A stretch of 64,000 bases of DNA from Holothuria scabra (Eukaryota > Echinodermata > Holothuroidea > Aspidochirotida > Holothuriidae), in NCBI GenBank assembly GCA_037179385.1, contig CM074184.1:11860001-11924000 (forward strand), given 5' to 3'. Shown piece after piece: positions 1 to 10,640 of this stretch (the first letter of the stretch is position 1; each line of letters begins with the position of its first letter). A model generated the notes under the pieces. The model was not told the origin of the DNA. It searched no databases and worked only from the letters and a program-made list of their open reading frames with translations. The position numbers were made by a program, and so were the translations under genes.

Positions 1-213
1 ACCTTACGTAGTACTTCAAACGTCAAATTGGCGGACCGTGTTTCCTAAAAGACTTAACTGAGATATTGAGTGACCAATTTTCGTGTTAATGTTCAGGATT
101 AAATCATACGCGCTTGACTGTAGTTCATGCGAAGTGCTCTCTTTGATCTTTTAGTTATTTCTTTCTAAAAGAATATTCTGTTGATTCTGATTTTTTATCT
201 CGTTTCATCACAG

Positions 214-1012
214 AGAAAAAAGTAAAGATCAGGTCTTCATACTTATGACAAGGGAGGCCGGTTCAAAAGTTAATCACAAATCAGATTTATACAATATGAC
301 CATGACCCACCGATTCGACTCGGACTTCAGGGTTCCCTATGGTGCTTACAATGATACACCACCAGAAAACCCCGGAGACTTCGATAAAGATTGGACAAAA
401 GGTAAAACCAAACTAGCAGCTTGGATGGCTAGCAATTGTAAGCTGACTTCATGGCCCAGATCTGAGTTTGTGCACAAACTAAGCAAGATTATTCCAATTG
501 ACATGTTTGGGAAATGCGGTGACAAGACATGTAAGAATGGAGAAGAATGCAGAAAAATATTACGCCAGTACAAATTTTACTTCGCCTTAGAAAACCAGAA
601 CTGCAAAGACTACATTACGGAAAAATTTTGGTACAATGCCTTGTGTAACGATGTTGTACCCATCGTCTTTGGAGCCAGTAGGGAAGACTATGTAAAGGTT
701 GCCCCTCCAAATTCATTTATTCACTTGGATGATTTTTCAAGTATGCAACAATTTGTTGACTACATCAGACTTCTTGACAACAACTCAACTCTCTACAACT
801 CTTTTTTTATATGGAAGAAACACGGGACAGCGCGGCGTACAACACTACCAGACGAATATACGAAATCATTAATTTGTGACATTGCACTTAAGTTAAGACG
901 AAAGAGGAATTCCAATGAACCTTTCATTTTTCAGATGAATAAAAACTTTTGGGACTCTACCTGTTTTTTGGATGTCATTCCTTGGTCAAATAAACGTCCC
1001 AAAATAGTTTAA
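214..1012 (+). CDS. Alpha-1,3-fucosyltransferase (GT10), terminal catalytic exon
   Basis: Transfers fucose from GDP-fucose to N-acetylglucosamine-type acceptors in the Golgi lumen; the family assignment is firm, the acceptor is not known. Counting from the ATG at 245, the donor-binding signature runs over residues 109-144: FYFALEN, then KDYITEKFW, then VVPIVFGA. Upstream are the family's TMTHRFDSDFRVPYG stretch (19-33) and AAWMASNC (58-65). Sequons occur at N17 and around N179-N180. The ATG at 245 is probably not the true start. The same frame is open back to a pyrimidine-rich acceptor ending CAG at 211-213 and is closed by TGA at 188-190, and the extra residues (KSKDQVFILMT) fit the family. 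The exon therefore begins near 214 in phase 2 and ends at TAA 1010-1012. Upstream exons lie outside the window; 1-213 is intron. Confidence 0.9.
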
Positions 1013-1093
1013 TTGTTTAATCGTTGGTCACATTACATTACGCATTTATATCGGTGGTGGACTTTCATCTACCGACGTCATGCGGTTTTAGTC

Positions 1094-1099
1094 AATAAA
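1094..1099 (+). terminator. Poly-A signal AATAAA of the fucosyltransferase
   Basis: A canonical AATAAA lies 82 bases after the stop codon of the catalytic exon on the same strand. It suits a short 3' UTR. No cleavage site can be fixed from sequence alone. Confidence 0.55.
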
Positions 1100-1184
1100 C
1101 GTTACATTAGGAATGCATGAATGTAATACACACCACTTCTGCAGCACACATAAAGTTAATGAACTCATACCACGTTGAACAGAA

Positions 1185-1285
1185 TGAAAGAGTTCTCCGA
1201 AGAATTTTCTAAGATAATTGAAAAAGGAAAAAAAAAGTTGTGACATGATGTTACTTTTTTTTTTACTTTATTTCATTCATTTAAT
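1185..1285 (+). repeat. Direct repeat, copy 1
   Basis: Starts at GTTCTCCGAAGAA, passes an A-rich run and GTTGTGACATGATG, and ends in a T-rich stretch with TTTCATTCA. The same order of blocks returns at 2035-2120, about 850 bases on, so both are copies of one dispersed repeat. Confidence 0.6.
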
Positions 1286-1589
1286 TTTTCCACAAGCTGA
1301 CTGGTCTATAGAAGTCATAGATGTTTATTTTTCTATTAATCAAATATGGTTTGCCTAAATCTAATCTGAAGTAAACATTGATGAATTTTCAGTTACATGA
1401 AGATCTTCAATTATTTGATACAAGATATATCAGCCATTGGAGTCATCCCTATGAATCAAAGTTCGAGTCACTTCATTTGTTTTCTCGTATATTTGTTCAT
1501 ACCTGTATAACATATTCTCCTGTATGATTATAGCGAAGCTGCACGAGTATAAAGCACCACCTCGTTGCGCCACCTTATGAGGCTTGACA

Positions 1590-1797
1590 ATCAAAATCTA
1601 CAGGTTCGTGGGTCCTGGGGTGACAGAGTGGTCTATTCCAGCTGCTGTGCAGAAATGTAATTCACGTGTGCATGGTTTCAAATCCCTCTCGATTGACAAG
1701 GGCCTTCCTCTGGGCAGGATCCTCTCTCTTTCTTCCCACTTATCATTATGCTTAATTGCTACCAAAAACAAGGAAAAAGTAAAAAGTAAAAAGTAAG
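1590..1797 (+). repeat. tRNA-derived SINE, plus strand
   Basis: A pol III A-box-like TGACAGAGTGG (1621-1631) is followed by a B-box-like GTTTCAAATCC (1675-1685), spaced as in a Leu/Ser-type tRNA. A C/T-rich body follows, and the element ends in an A-rich tail with AAAAGT repeats (about 1768-1797). The body motif ending in ...TTATGCTT recurs near 8330 and 14725. The head does not fold as an intact tRNA, so a SINE is the better call. Confidence 0.55.
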
Positions 1798-2034
1798 ATG
1801 TGGGTAGGTGGTCTCACCATCTGACGACAAGTGACAGCCGTCGAACCGCACATTTTTAGGTTACGTCCGAGTCATACATGTGACTCATGTGAAAGAAAAA
1901 AAAGGCTTTATGATTTGATTTTGCAGGGGGTGTAAGACATTAATGTTTTACCATAGCTCTTTGGCTTGTGGATGCAAAAGCGGTTTCAATGAGCGGGGAT
2001 GAAATAAGTTTGATTCTTATGGTCAAGCTAAAAC

Positions 2035-2120
2035 TTCTCCGAAGAAAGTTCTAAGAGCACGGGAAAAGGGAAAAAGGTTGTCACGTGATCTCACATTTTT
2101 ATTAAATTACTTCATTCAAG
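2035..2120 (+). repeat. Direct repeat, copy 2
   Basis: Second copy of the block at 1185-1285: CTTCTCCGAAGAA, then GGTTGTCACGTGAT, then ATTACTTCATTCA. It abuts the LINE relic that starts near 2131. Confidence 0.6.
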
Positions 2121-2130
2121 GGTATTTTAT

Positions 2131-2590
2131 ATGTTCAGGATAGTTTTGATGGAAATGGTACACCTTTTACCTACGAAGAATTTACTACTAAATATGATAA
2201 TTCGAAGCTCCCGTGTATACGTTCCTGGGGGCTTGAAAATGCTATTTCAAAAGACTAGAGAGTCGCTGGTGGTATTGTGGAAAACCGAGATATTAATCTA
2301 GAGAACTCGTTTTTCACTGAAGTCCTGAATCATAGATCTTTCTTCCAAGTCGTCTGTAATTTGTATATGGAAAAGATTTCTGATACCCCACTGCCATTAA
2401 AAATGGAATACTCTTTGTTGATTTAAGACACGATAATTGGGAACGAGCTTTTAAGATGCCCTTATCAAAGCTAAGATTTGTTACTTCCAATTTAAGTTTT
2501 TGCGCAAAACTTTACCAAGTAACAGGCTTTTAAATTTGATGGACAAAGTTGATCCACCACTCTGTTCGTTTTTATCTCATCGCTCCGTGA
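2131..2590 (+). pseudogene. L1/Tx1-like LINE ORF2 C-terminal relic
   Basis: No long frame survives, but conceptual translation in shifting frames gives the region downstream of the reverse transcriptase in L1/Tx1-type ORF2. From 2133 there is VQDSFDGNGTPFTYEEF followed by a GLENAISKD segment that ends in a stop. Around 2478-2560 a different frame gives FQFKFLRKTLPSNRLLNL and then DKVDPPLCSF. The family pattern is F-x-y-K-x-L-x-R-x-L-P-x-N-x-x-L followed by a PLCSFC box. Stops and frameshifts make it a dead fragment. The reverse transcriptase core is absent, so this is only a 3' piece of an old insertion. Confidence 0.6.
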
Positions 2591-2689
2591 GAAGGATGAG
2601 ATATTGTAGTCACTTTGCCTGTTGGGCTATATATGGCAATGCCAGGTAAAATCGCAATGGTTGCCATGGTAACGGTAAATTTTCCCAGG

Positions 2690-3600
2690 TTACTAGTCTC
2701 GAGGTCTAACCCATGGTGAGGTACCCCGGGGTGACTGAAGGTCCAGGGCTGAGAGAGGGGTCAAAACCTGTCCGTGTGTGTGTGTGTGTGTTGGTGGGTG
2801 TGTGTGTGTGTGTGTCCAATTTTGTTTTCCTAAAACGGTTGGGCCGATTTTCTTCAAACTTGGTTGGATGGTACCTGAGGTGGAACAATTGCATTTTAAT
2901 ACACAACCGGAAGTGAAGGTCATAGGTTACGGGTCAAAGGTCAAATTTAGTGAAATCGACATTTTCTGCTATATTTCCAAAAGTAAAAGTCCTCCTGACA
3001 CGAAACTTCACACATATGATGATTGCATCTAGGCCTACCAAAATATGTGGTTGCCATAGCAACAGAGGTCAAAGGTCAAGTGGTAGAATGGAACAAAAAA
3101 ATTTTCAAGTGATAATTTGTTCGTAAAACAACGTTTTTGTCTTTTAAACTCCTCCTAGTGGGCTGAACCGATTCTTTTCAAAATTGGTAGGTGGGTACCC
3201 CAGGGTGGGAACTTATGTCTCCCAGACCGTCGGAAGAAAAGGTCAAAGATCAGAGGTCAAAGGTCACATTTGGCAAAAAAACACTTTTCTTTACTATTTT
3301 GTACTAAAACTTCAAAAGGAAACCTTCATTTTACATGAAACTTCACAAGTATAATAGGGTAGACTAGTTCTACCAAAATATGTAGTTTCCATGGCAACCA
3401 AGGTCAAAGGTCACGTGACAGGGGGTCAAATACTTTTTTGTATTGCATCCCACAAGTCTGAAAGTTTAAGTGTAATAGCCTAGGCATGATAAGTTGTACC
3501 GATATGTGTGGTTGTCATGGCAACCAAGGACATAGTTCACGTTACAGATTGTCAAAGGTTAAAGAGGGCGTGACACGGCCATAAAAACTTTTGTGTATTG
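2690..3600 (+). repeat. Interspersed repeat with (GT)n and diverged internal units
   Basis: Starts near a pair of (GT)n tracts (2775-2815). Two diverged units of about 330 bases follow: GGTTGGGCCGATTTTCTTCA (near 2838) matches GGGCTGAACCGATTCTTTTC (near 3160), each followed by a GGTACC or GGTGGGTACC block. GTTGCCATGGCAACC-type palindromes recur at about 2660, 3050, 3390 and 3515. ORFs here arise from the repeat and are not genes. The AGGTCA pairs inside it are listed separately. Confidence 0.7.
2931..3413 (+). promoter_or_regulatory. Cluster of DR1 (AGGTCA-n-AGGTCA) motifs
   Basis: Direct repeats with one-base spacing occur at 2931-2943 (GGGTCA A AGGTCA), 3066-3078 (perfect), 3240-3252 (second half AGATCA), 3254-3266 (perfect) and 3401-3413 (perfect, overlapping an E-box CACGTG at 3412-3417). 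DR1 is the binding pattern of RXR, HNF4, COUP-TF and PPAR/RXR receptors. Sequence match is certain; use as a regulatory element is inference. Confidence 0.5.
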
Positions 3601-4450
3601 CAAGATTTGATACAGAATTGTACAAATATCATCTCACACCCCATTAAAACCCCGTACAACTCGGCATAAATGATATTCGAAGGAAAACTGCGTTCGAAAA
3701 ATGCCGCAACAGCTAACCTGACTTTTATGACGCAATTGGCGGCACAAACCCCGCCCTACGGCGCGCGTCTAGATGTGGAACTAATGTAACGCTCGGTAAA
3801 GTTATCTTATCCTAGTAACCTCATGAAAACGATTGCATCACAATAAAGAGTCCAACATACAGAGCGAAAGGCGCGGACCATGGTGGGGATTCGGAGCAAA
3901 TCATTGGCCAAAATGTTCGCGTGCATATGGGCGCGGGTAAAAATAGTTCTGTTCTTGTGCAAGAAAGACGCGGTTCGGGCGCTATAAAGAACAGCTATGA
4001 ACATGTATGGACAGACCACAACAAGGGCATCCCCACTACGAGCGCGTCTTTACTGTGTGGGCTGTTTGGTGAAGATGCTATTGCGAATACTAAGCAGTAA
4101 CCGACGCGTGCGATGCACAATTCACGATGTCAGTGGCCACGCTCACTGCTATTGTAGCACCGGTGTTTGCAATTATGTATGCGCTAACACGCGTTACCAT
4201 GCACATGATTCGATGATTGTGAGCTCTCTGGTATAGTGTTGCTAACCGTGCCTCCAGTGACGTCACCATTTTTGAGACGGGTTCACATATGTTTTTTCGC
4301 ATTAGTTCGAATTTCAAATGGGCTGAGCCTGGCCTGTAATTGGGAATTCAAAACGTCGTATTTCGGTATTTATGGACATAATTTAGGAGGGAAATCATTC
4401 ACTTTATGTCAAGGTGTACCCAAAGAACACTTACCGAGGAACTTACTTTA
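3600..4450. other. CpG-rich spacer, no gene recognised
   Basis: Noticeably richer in CG dinucleotides than the rest of the window (for example near 3760-3775, 4040-4050 and 4103-4112). It contains a palindromic CRE, GTGACGTCAC, at 4257-4266. Frames of 70-79 codons on both strands overlap one another and show no family motif. Confidence 0.4.
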
Positions 4451-4720
4451 GAAGATTTTCGGCCGACGCATTAATCTTTTCTGCGTACTGTCTGTGGCGA
4501 ATCCTAGCCCGTGGCAAGGAATAACCCAAGATATGAAACTGTGGGTGACTAACATTAGGTTAGGCATAGGGCCTACCTATCTTACATATTAGTGCCCTGA
4601 AAACTTGGCGGTTTTGAACCATCGCCAAAAAAACGTACGTGACAATTTCCTTGCCACGGGCTAGGATTCGCCACAGGCCAGTACGCAGAAAAGGTTTGTG
4701 CGTCGGCCGGAAATCGTCTA
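4451..4720. mobile_element. Foldback element (inverted repeat)
   Basis: The left arm (4451-4521) contains CTGCGTACTG and GGCGAATCCTAGCCCGTGGC. The right arm (4647-4720) carries their reverse complements, including GCCACGGGCTAGGATTCGCC. Arms of about 70 bases enclose a loop of about 125 bases. No transposase is present. It is best seen as a non-autonomous foldback element; flanking duplications are not clear. Confidence 0.65.
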
Positions 4721-5445
4721 ACGCCACGCGTTCAACATGGCGCACACGCCCAGTTTTTTAATTGAGACGCACTTGATGCGCATATCAGCTCCGGGGCACA
4801 CGTGAAGTTTGCCGTCGCGTCAAAATGGAGAATACGCTCATACAGCTAGTGCCTGAATAATAACAATTACGCACTTGTCTGAAGCGTCCCCGAAAACGTC
4901 TTACTTTTTTAATCGTTGCGTCCATATCCGTATCAGATAAGTGTAACAGTCAAGCTAGTTTTCTTTAGAATGTTGCAAGGGGATACCAACATCTTAAAAA
5001 TAAATTTGTTCCAAAATCTTAGATAGGCCTACTGGATTAAAAGGGCAACCGTTACAAAGATTGGGTAGCCCTTCTCCAGTTCTTTTATAATCCGGTGTCA
5101 GAATTTAAATATCCAAATGATGTTTTTTGTTTTTGAATAAGGGGTGCGCTTATAGTTCCAAGAACTTGATTGGTCTGTGCCATATTCTTTTTCCCCTCGC
5201 TATCTTACGAAAAAAAAAACGTCCGTCCCTTGGAACGAAAAAAAATCGCTTCCCAAATGGATTTCATATAGGAATTTCAAAGGATTGTGGCATGCAGCTT
5301 TAGTATGGTAATTTTTGTCAATGAAATTCTACTGTAGCGTAAAAACAGCACAGATAAAACTTCTAGCACATAAATAGCTAAAGTTCTGTAACCAACTTGC
5401 GCACATGTTAGCGATGAGATATGCAACTCTGTGGATTGCCCTCTT

Positions 5446-5480
<35 letters not shown>

Positions 5481-6140
5481 GGAAGACACTTTGGAACATC
5501 TTCTTTAGAATTGTAGTTTTACCTGGCTTTTTATTCTTGATGTTGAAATGAGTGTTCTGAATAAACCATTTTTCTTTAAAAAGCAAGACGTTTTTTGGTT
5601 ACAATAACACGATTTATCAGCCTTATAATTTTCTTATATTGCACATGAAATATTAATTTTTGCTGTAAACAGAAAAAAAAAAACAGCCACGTTTCAATGT
5701 TTTTTATTTATTTTGCATGTCGAAATGTATTTTTATGCTAGAAACCTTGGTAAGGATTCTAAGCAATATGTTGATCTTCAAAAAATAGAAAACGATTTGA
5801 CCTGTGTTAATTTATAACCAATTTCTGCAATTTTAAACAGCTATTAATCATATTCTGTAACGTAATTATTAATGTTTCTATATATTTACCTACAAAGGTA
5901 CACGTAAAATTGCTACTTGCTGGTTAACCATTAAAATTTTTAAGCTGTATTTAATCTTAAGGGAAAAAAAAAATATAAATGTTACTCCTTTATTATTGTT
6001 GTAATAATTTCTCATTTTAACAGAAGGACAATAAAGATGAAACAAATAAATCAAAATTCAAGTCACTTCCTTCATTTGTTTTATTGTATATTTGCTTATA
6101 TCTGTATATCTTATTCTTCCTTGTTGTTGCTCAATTGCTT
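4721..6140. other. AT-rich spacer, no gene recognised
   Basis: Low-complexity AT-rich DNA including a T run of about 31 bases (5447-5477). No splice-supported exon or known domain is visible. Confidence 0.5.
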
Positions 6141-6149
6141 GTTTTTCGC

Positions 6150-6208
6150 ATATTCTCCTTTCAAATGTCCTTCACAAACAAGATCTGAAGTGTTGATGCC
6201 CAGTAACA
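6150..6208 (+). repeat. Dispersed repeat block shared with 14459-14516
   Basis: TATTCTCCTTTCAAATGT, then CAACAAGAYCTGAAG and TGATGCCC (TTAATGCCC in the other copy), occur in the same order at both sites. The block is a fragment of a dispersed repeat of unknown class. Confidence 0.55.
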
Positions 6209-6604
6209 TTGTTCTCCACAGGCCCAGGTTTTGTCCGGATGGCACCCTGTTATCGGCGTCCTGGCGGAGGGATCTCAGGGGAGGGGTGTCCCCCTCCTTT
6301 TTTAAAATATTTCCTCTCCTAACGGAGCTTGGTGCGAATTGGTGCAATATTTTGTGCCAAATCTATACTGAATAGACCTACTAATCCCTACTTTTGACGG
6401 ATATTTTGTTTTATTTGCTTTGGTGAAGCCTCTCTGAACTAATTTCGCTGAAGACCGAGATCTGTGTGCGTAGGCAGGCAGTTCGTTTGTGTACATCGTA
6501 AATACCAGTTTGCATGGCGCAAAGTTTTGGTAAACTGTTTCATGTCCTAAAAATGATCAGCACTGCAGTAGCTGTTAATAGGGGAATTTGATCTCTGAAA
6601 GTGT

Positions 6605-6740
6605 GGGGGGGGGGGGGGAGGCAAATTCGGGCAGACTACCAAACGGCGCGCTCTCCCTAAGGGCGTGGGGTCCAGGGGCCCGCTTTAGGGCCCCTGGTGA
6701 GGTCCAGGGGGAGAAGCCCCCGGAAGCCCCTGGGTACATA
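6605..6740. repeat. G14 run and GC-rich hairpins
   Basis: Fourteen G (6605-6618) are followed by a perfect 10-bp stem CCAGGGGCCC (6672-6681) / GGGCCCCTGG (6688-6697) with a six-base loop, then a GGGGG-AGAAG-CCCCC stem near 6705. The block is GC-rich amid AT-rich DNA. It is probably part of a non-autonomous DNA element. Confidence 0.5.
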
Positions 6741-7024
6741 CGAAATTGTAGGCATTAAAATGATGCATTTTATCTTCAACTTTAAATAACATAAGATGGG
6801 CACTTAACAGAACACAAATATCACAATTTGACTTTCTTCAATTATGTCCTTACTCCCTATGATTAAAGTCGGCTGGAATCGATAATGCAGAGGGTGTGGG
6901 GAGGGAGAATGGATTACTCAAAATTGAGGTTCTTCAGGGGCTCCCTCCTTGGTGCCCCAGATCTTCTTTTCAGAAAGGAATGGGGCTTTTCATGTGATGT
7001 AAATTCAGCCCTTGACTATGATAG

Positions 7025-7045
7025 GGCGCGCGAAGCGCGCCGAAA
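7025..7045 (+). repeat. GCGC-hairpin repeat, copy
   Basis: Stem GGCGCGC-GAA-GCGCGCC followed by GAAAAATTT. Related motifs occur at 8174-8192, 27450-27466, 28084-28108 and 63185-63215. Removing the element at 7209-8140 leaves a spacing of about 204 bases to the copy at 8174, so the two look like neighbouring tandem units split by an insertion. Confidence 0.55.
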
Positions 7046-7208
7046 AATTTAACGTATAAGACATTTCAGTAACGGAACTGAATGAAAATTAGAGAAAGGA
7101 TGGGCCACTTTTAACCTTAGCTGAATAATGGTTCCCCCCCAGAGACATTCTTACTGAAGCACAAACATACCCTGGTTTTCTATATAGTCTTTTTCTGGTG
7201 ACTTTCAC

Positions 7209-8140
7209 CAGTGGCGACGGAACCGGAGGGGGGGGGGGCTTTGGGGGATTAGCCCTCCCCCTATGAAAAAAGAGGAGGAATTCCCCAACGAAAAAAGTGG
7301 AGGGGCTAAAGGCATGTTAAGCCCCCCCCCCCTCCAATATTTGTAAGGTGCGCTTCAAGAAGTGGTGATCGGCGACGACGGCGGGGAGAATATTGAAGTG
7401 GGTGGTGAAAATATTCTTCATTATTCTAATGCAAAATATAGGCCTACTAATAATTTTAGGGGAACGTTGTCGATGAAAAAGATGCTGGACAAACTAAAGC
7501 CCCCCATCATCCCCCAACCCCATCTCCGAGGTCCTCGAAAAGTGGAATCAGTATGGCCTGTTATTGCGTAATCTTGTTAAGCTTTACTGATCGTTTTTCG
7601 CGGGGTTGAACAGCGTAGGCTACTACCGTTAGTACACAAGTCTATAGTACGTTTGGGATTTGCGATCCGTATAGATTAGGTTGGAGGTATCTTTGGGAGG
7701 AACCACGGAGGGGGGGGGGGCTTTGGGGGACAAATGGTATGATCTAGGGGAAATTTAATTGAGTGATTGACATGTATGGGTAGACAAATGTAACATGGGG
7801 TTCAGAAAGTGAATAACACGGCAAATAGAATGAATGAAAGAGGATGCATAATTAATTATTGTCTTTGTATCATCTCAATTTATCTGATATGTATGAATAT
7901 TTTGCATATGCTGAATCTTTTCTTTTAGTTGAGGAATTGCAAACACGAGACCCATATTTTAAGGCTGGATACATGCAACATAGAACAAGCGGGAAGTGCC
8001 GTTTCCGGCCACCCGGGGGGTCTGTAAAGTCAAAAAATTTTCTTGTACGATCCGCGCCAACTGATGGTGGCGCTCCGCTTATATAGTCCTGCTGGTACTC
8101 AGCCCCCGCCTCCCAATATTTTTCCGTTCCGCCGCTCCTG
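7209..8140. mobile_element. hAT-like non-autonomous DNA transposon with 8-bp TSD
   Basis: Terminal inverted repeats CAGTGGCGACGGAAC (left) and CAGGAGCGGCGGAAC (right, reverse complement) differ at 3 of 15 bases. An exact duplication ACTTTCAC stands immediately outside each end (7201-7208 and 8141-8148). Eight-base duplications with CAG-starting termini are typical of hAT elements. The 932-bp body has G/C runs at 7228-7238, 7322-7332 and 7710-7720 and the GCGCCA hairpin at 8054-8073, and it has no transposase. The frames at 7362-7571 and 7859-8086 are not recognisable proteins. Confidence 0.85.
8054..8073 (+). repeat. GCGCCA/TGGCGC hairpin, copy 1
   Basis: GCGCCAACTGATGGTGGCGC. A 6-bp stem is closed over an AT-richer centre. 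It sits near the right end of the element at 7209-8140. Other copies are at 28761-28780 (minus), 32149-32168, 44257-44276 and 59191-59210. Confidence 0.75.
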
Positions 8141-8529
8141 ACTTTCACAGAGCCGTTACCTGTTAATGGGCTCGCGGAGCGCGCCGAAAATTTTTTTTAC
8201 TTCATGTCAATAGTGAAATTGAAATAAAATAAGACAAAGGGTGTGGTCTCTTTTCACTACAGCTGAATAAGGGTGACCCATGAGGATATTTGTACTAGGG
8301 TAGGTTCCTCCCTCTTACCTCTCACTTGGCATTATGCTTGCCACAAACAAATCAGTTTACAATGAACACCAATAAGTCAAGCAAGACTACTCTGTCACGC
8401 AAGAGACAAAATACAGTCTTACCGGACTACCAGCCCCATTCCAGTAACTGCAGTTTTTACGAGGAAATGCGAAGTATAGTAGCCGCTTTATGGACTTGTC
8501 ACAGTGTTTTCATTCGTGTGCCTTGTTAT

Positions 8530-8551
8530 TGTAGTGCGCGTGCGCACTACA
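8530..8551. promoter_or_regulatory. 22-bp palindrome with NRF1-type core
   Basis: TGTAGTGCGC-GT-GCGCACTACA. The minus strand reads TGCGCACGCGCA, which fits the NRF1 consensus YGCGCAYGCGCR. No nearby gene start is recognised, so a promoter role is speculative. Confidence 0.35.
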
Positions 8552-8559
8552 GTCTTGGA

Positions 8560-10640
8560 GTTACACAACAGGCCTGAACACCTACATGAGTGAACGTTGA
8601 AACTGGAAGATCCACACTGCTTCGGTTCCGTTTTACTATCGATACTATCACTGTGCAGGCAGCTTTTGTTAAGTCTGTCCATGACTTTTTACCGTTTTCT
8701 TGCACGCATACTAAATAAGTCCCGACAAAGGACTCATTCATATTTAGAAACAGATTAGAATGCAGAGTAAAATGTTACTGATTGATGGAATACCGACAGT
8801 ATTTATGTCAGAAAAAGTTCCAGTTGAATATGCCCTTGCTTTCTCTTTGACACGATTAGAATACATAACTTGCAATTCGCAAACGAAGTAATCACCGGAT
8901 AAATTTATGGTAAAGTTTAGTGTGATGAGAGCATATGCGTAGTCAGCTAAACACGAATCCGGACAGCAAGTGATAGTTTGATATCAGTCGGCCATAACTG
9001 GGGTCTATCAATTTTTCAATTTCTTTGCTTACGCGCACCAAGGATGGTTGTACACTGAATTGTACTTTGATTCCTTCAATTTTACTGAATTTGTGCACTT
9101 GATATTCACGTAGACAATGAATGAAGACATTTTAACGCCGACGGACCTCACTCATGGCCGACTGCAGTCACTGAGCGCAGTCACACAAGCGCTTAATTAT
9201 CGGAGTCGTCTTACGTGCACAACGTAGACAGGTAGACTGCACTGTATACCGGTATTTCCATGTGTATACACTGCAAGTACAGGTCAGGACTTGAACCATG
9301 GCACTTGAAGTACTACGTCGGAGGCAGTGCTTCCAAGATAGTTCCGTGATTGAACTGGTTGGAAGCTGGGCCGTAAAACTCCACCTAACTAAACTGACTG
9401 ATAAAAAGAGTTGGCTGTAGGGCTGCACGTACGAAATGTACTACCACTGGGTTAGTTTGATGAGAATTAACGACATACCAACACCAATCACTTATGTAGA
9501 GTCAGTCAACTCGATAAGAAGTTCAACGTTCAAATTCATTTTCAAGTATGTTCCAAGTTCAAATTTAGTTTCCCGGTCGCCTCTTTCGACATATTGAACC
9601 TCTAGCTCACAGGGGCCGTACTGCAGTTCGGAAAAACCAATAGTATGCAAAGTACACGCACCGCTAGAAATCAAACCACAGTATATTATATACCGAATTA
9701 GACAAAATGAACGATAAGATTGTGTGAAATGGAACTGGTACTGGGAACTGGGTTAACCTCTTTCGAAGAACTTAATGAAGCAGTACGGGGCGGAATCAGG
9801 CTGGGGTTTGGGGTTTTTTCATTTCCTATGGTGTTTTGCATATTTGTTTATTGTTTCGTTTTGAAGCATACCCAACCTTTCGTCAAAACTTGCATCCAGC
9901 CTCGCAGTGAATAAACACTCTAAAGAAAACAACGTTGTACATGTCATGGCAGATTGTAAAACTGTCAAAGGTCCGTTTCTCCCACCCCAAACAGTACCAC
10001 GGCAATTTTCCTAACCTTCTAACTTAAGCCCCTCCCCGTTTGTCGGAAATTCATCCTCATCCCGGAGACACAGTCTCAGTTTATTGCTTCAGGGTGGGTA
10101 GTATAAAAACTTAAGCTCAGTGTGTATAATCAAAACACTCTCAGTACAGTTTATGCTGTGTAAGATTAGCTTTGGTACCCTACATTCGTGTTTGAATTAG
10201 CTGCCAATTTAAGAGCTAAGCCCATTTAGAATTGCTGTTAACCTCTACAAGAATTGCAGTCTGGCCAGTCTGGGGTGAGATGATCATTGGTCCTTAAGGC
10301 TGCAAATAAAAGTTACGTCTGGGTCATTTGACGAAGAACCTGAATCATAGAGCCGGGCTTCCCGGTCAATCGGCCCTCTCAGGTTATACAGGGCTTCCAA
10401 GAAAACGTTTCACACTCAGATTTACAGTGTAATCCAGTCTAGTAGCGAAGCGTTAGATTAACTTACGACAGTACTGCCCAGGCCATCCGCGTGTTGTTTA
10501 TCAGAGTTTCCCGTTGACCGATCTTTCACTTAGGCTAGGACCGCCACCAGCCGAAGATCCACATCCAAACATGTTATAAGCCCCATCCCACACACGGGCT
10601 TTACAATTCTGCGTATTTGCCGTAGGCAAATGCAGTTCTA
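8560..10640. other. Spacer, no gene recognised
   Basis: Several 60-86 codon frames lie on both strands without motifs. Near 9307-9340 a degenerate version of the hairpin repeat at 44966-44997 is seen (TACTACGTCGGAGG, then TGCTTCCA). A small stem ATTTGCC-GTA-GGCAAAT lies near 10613-10630. Confidence 0.4.
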
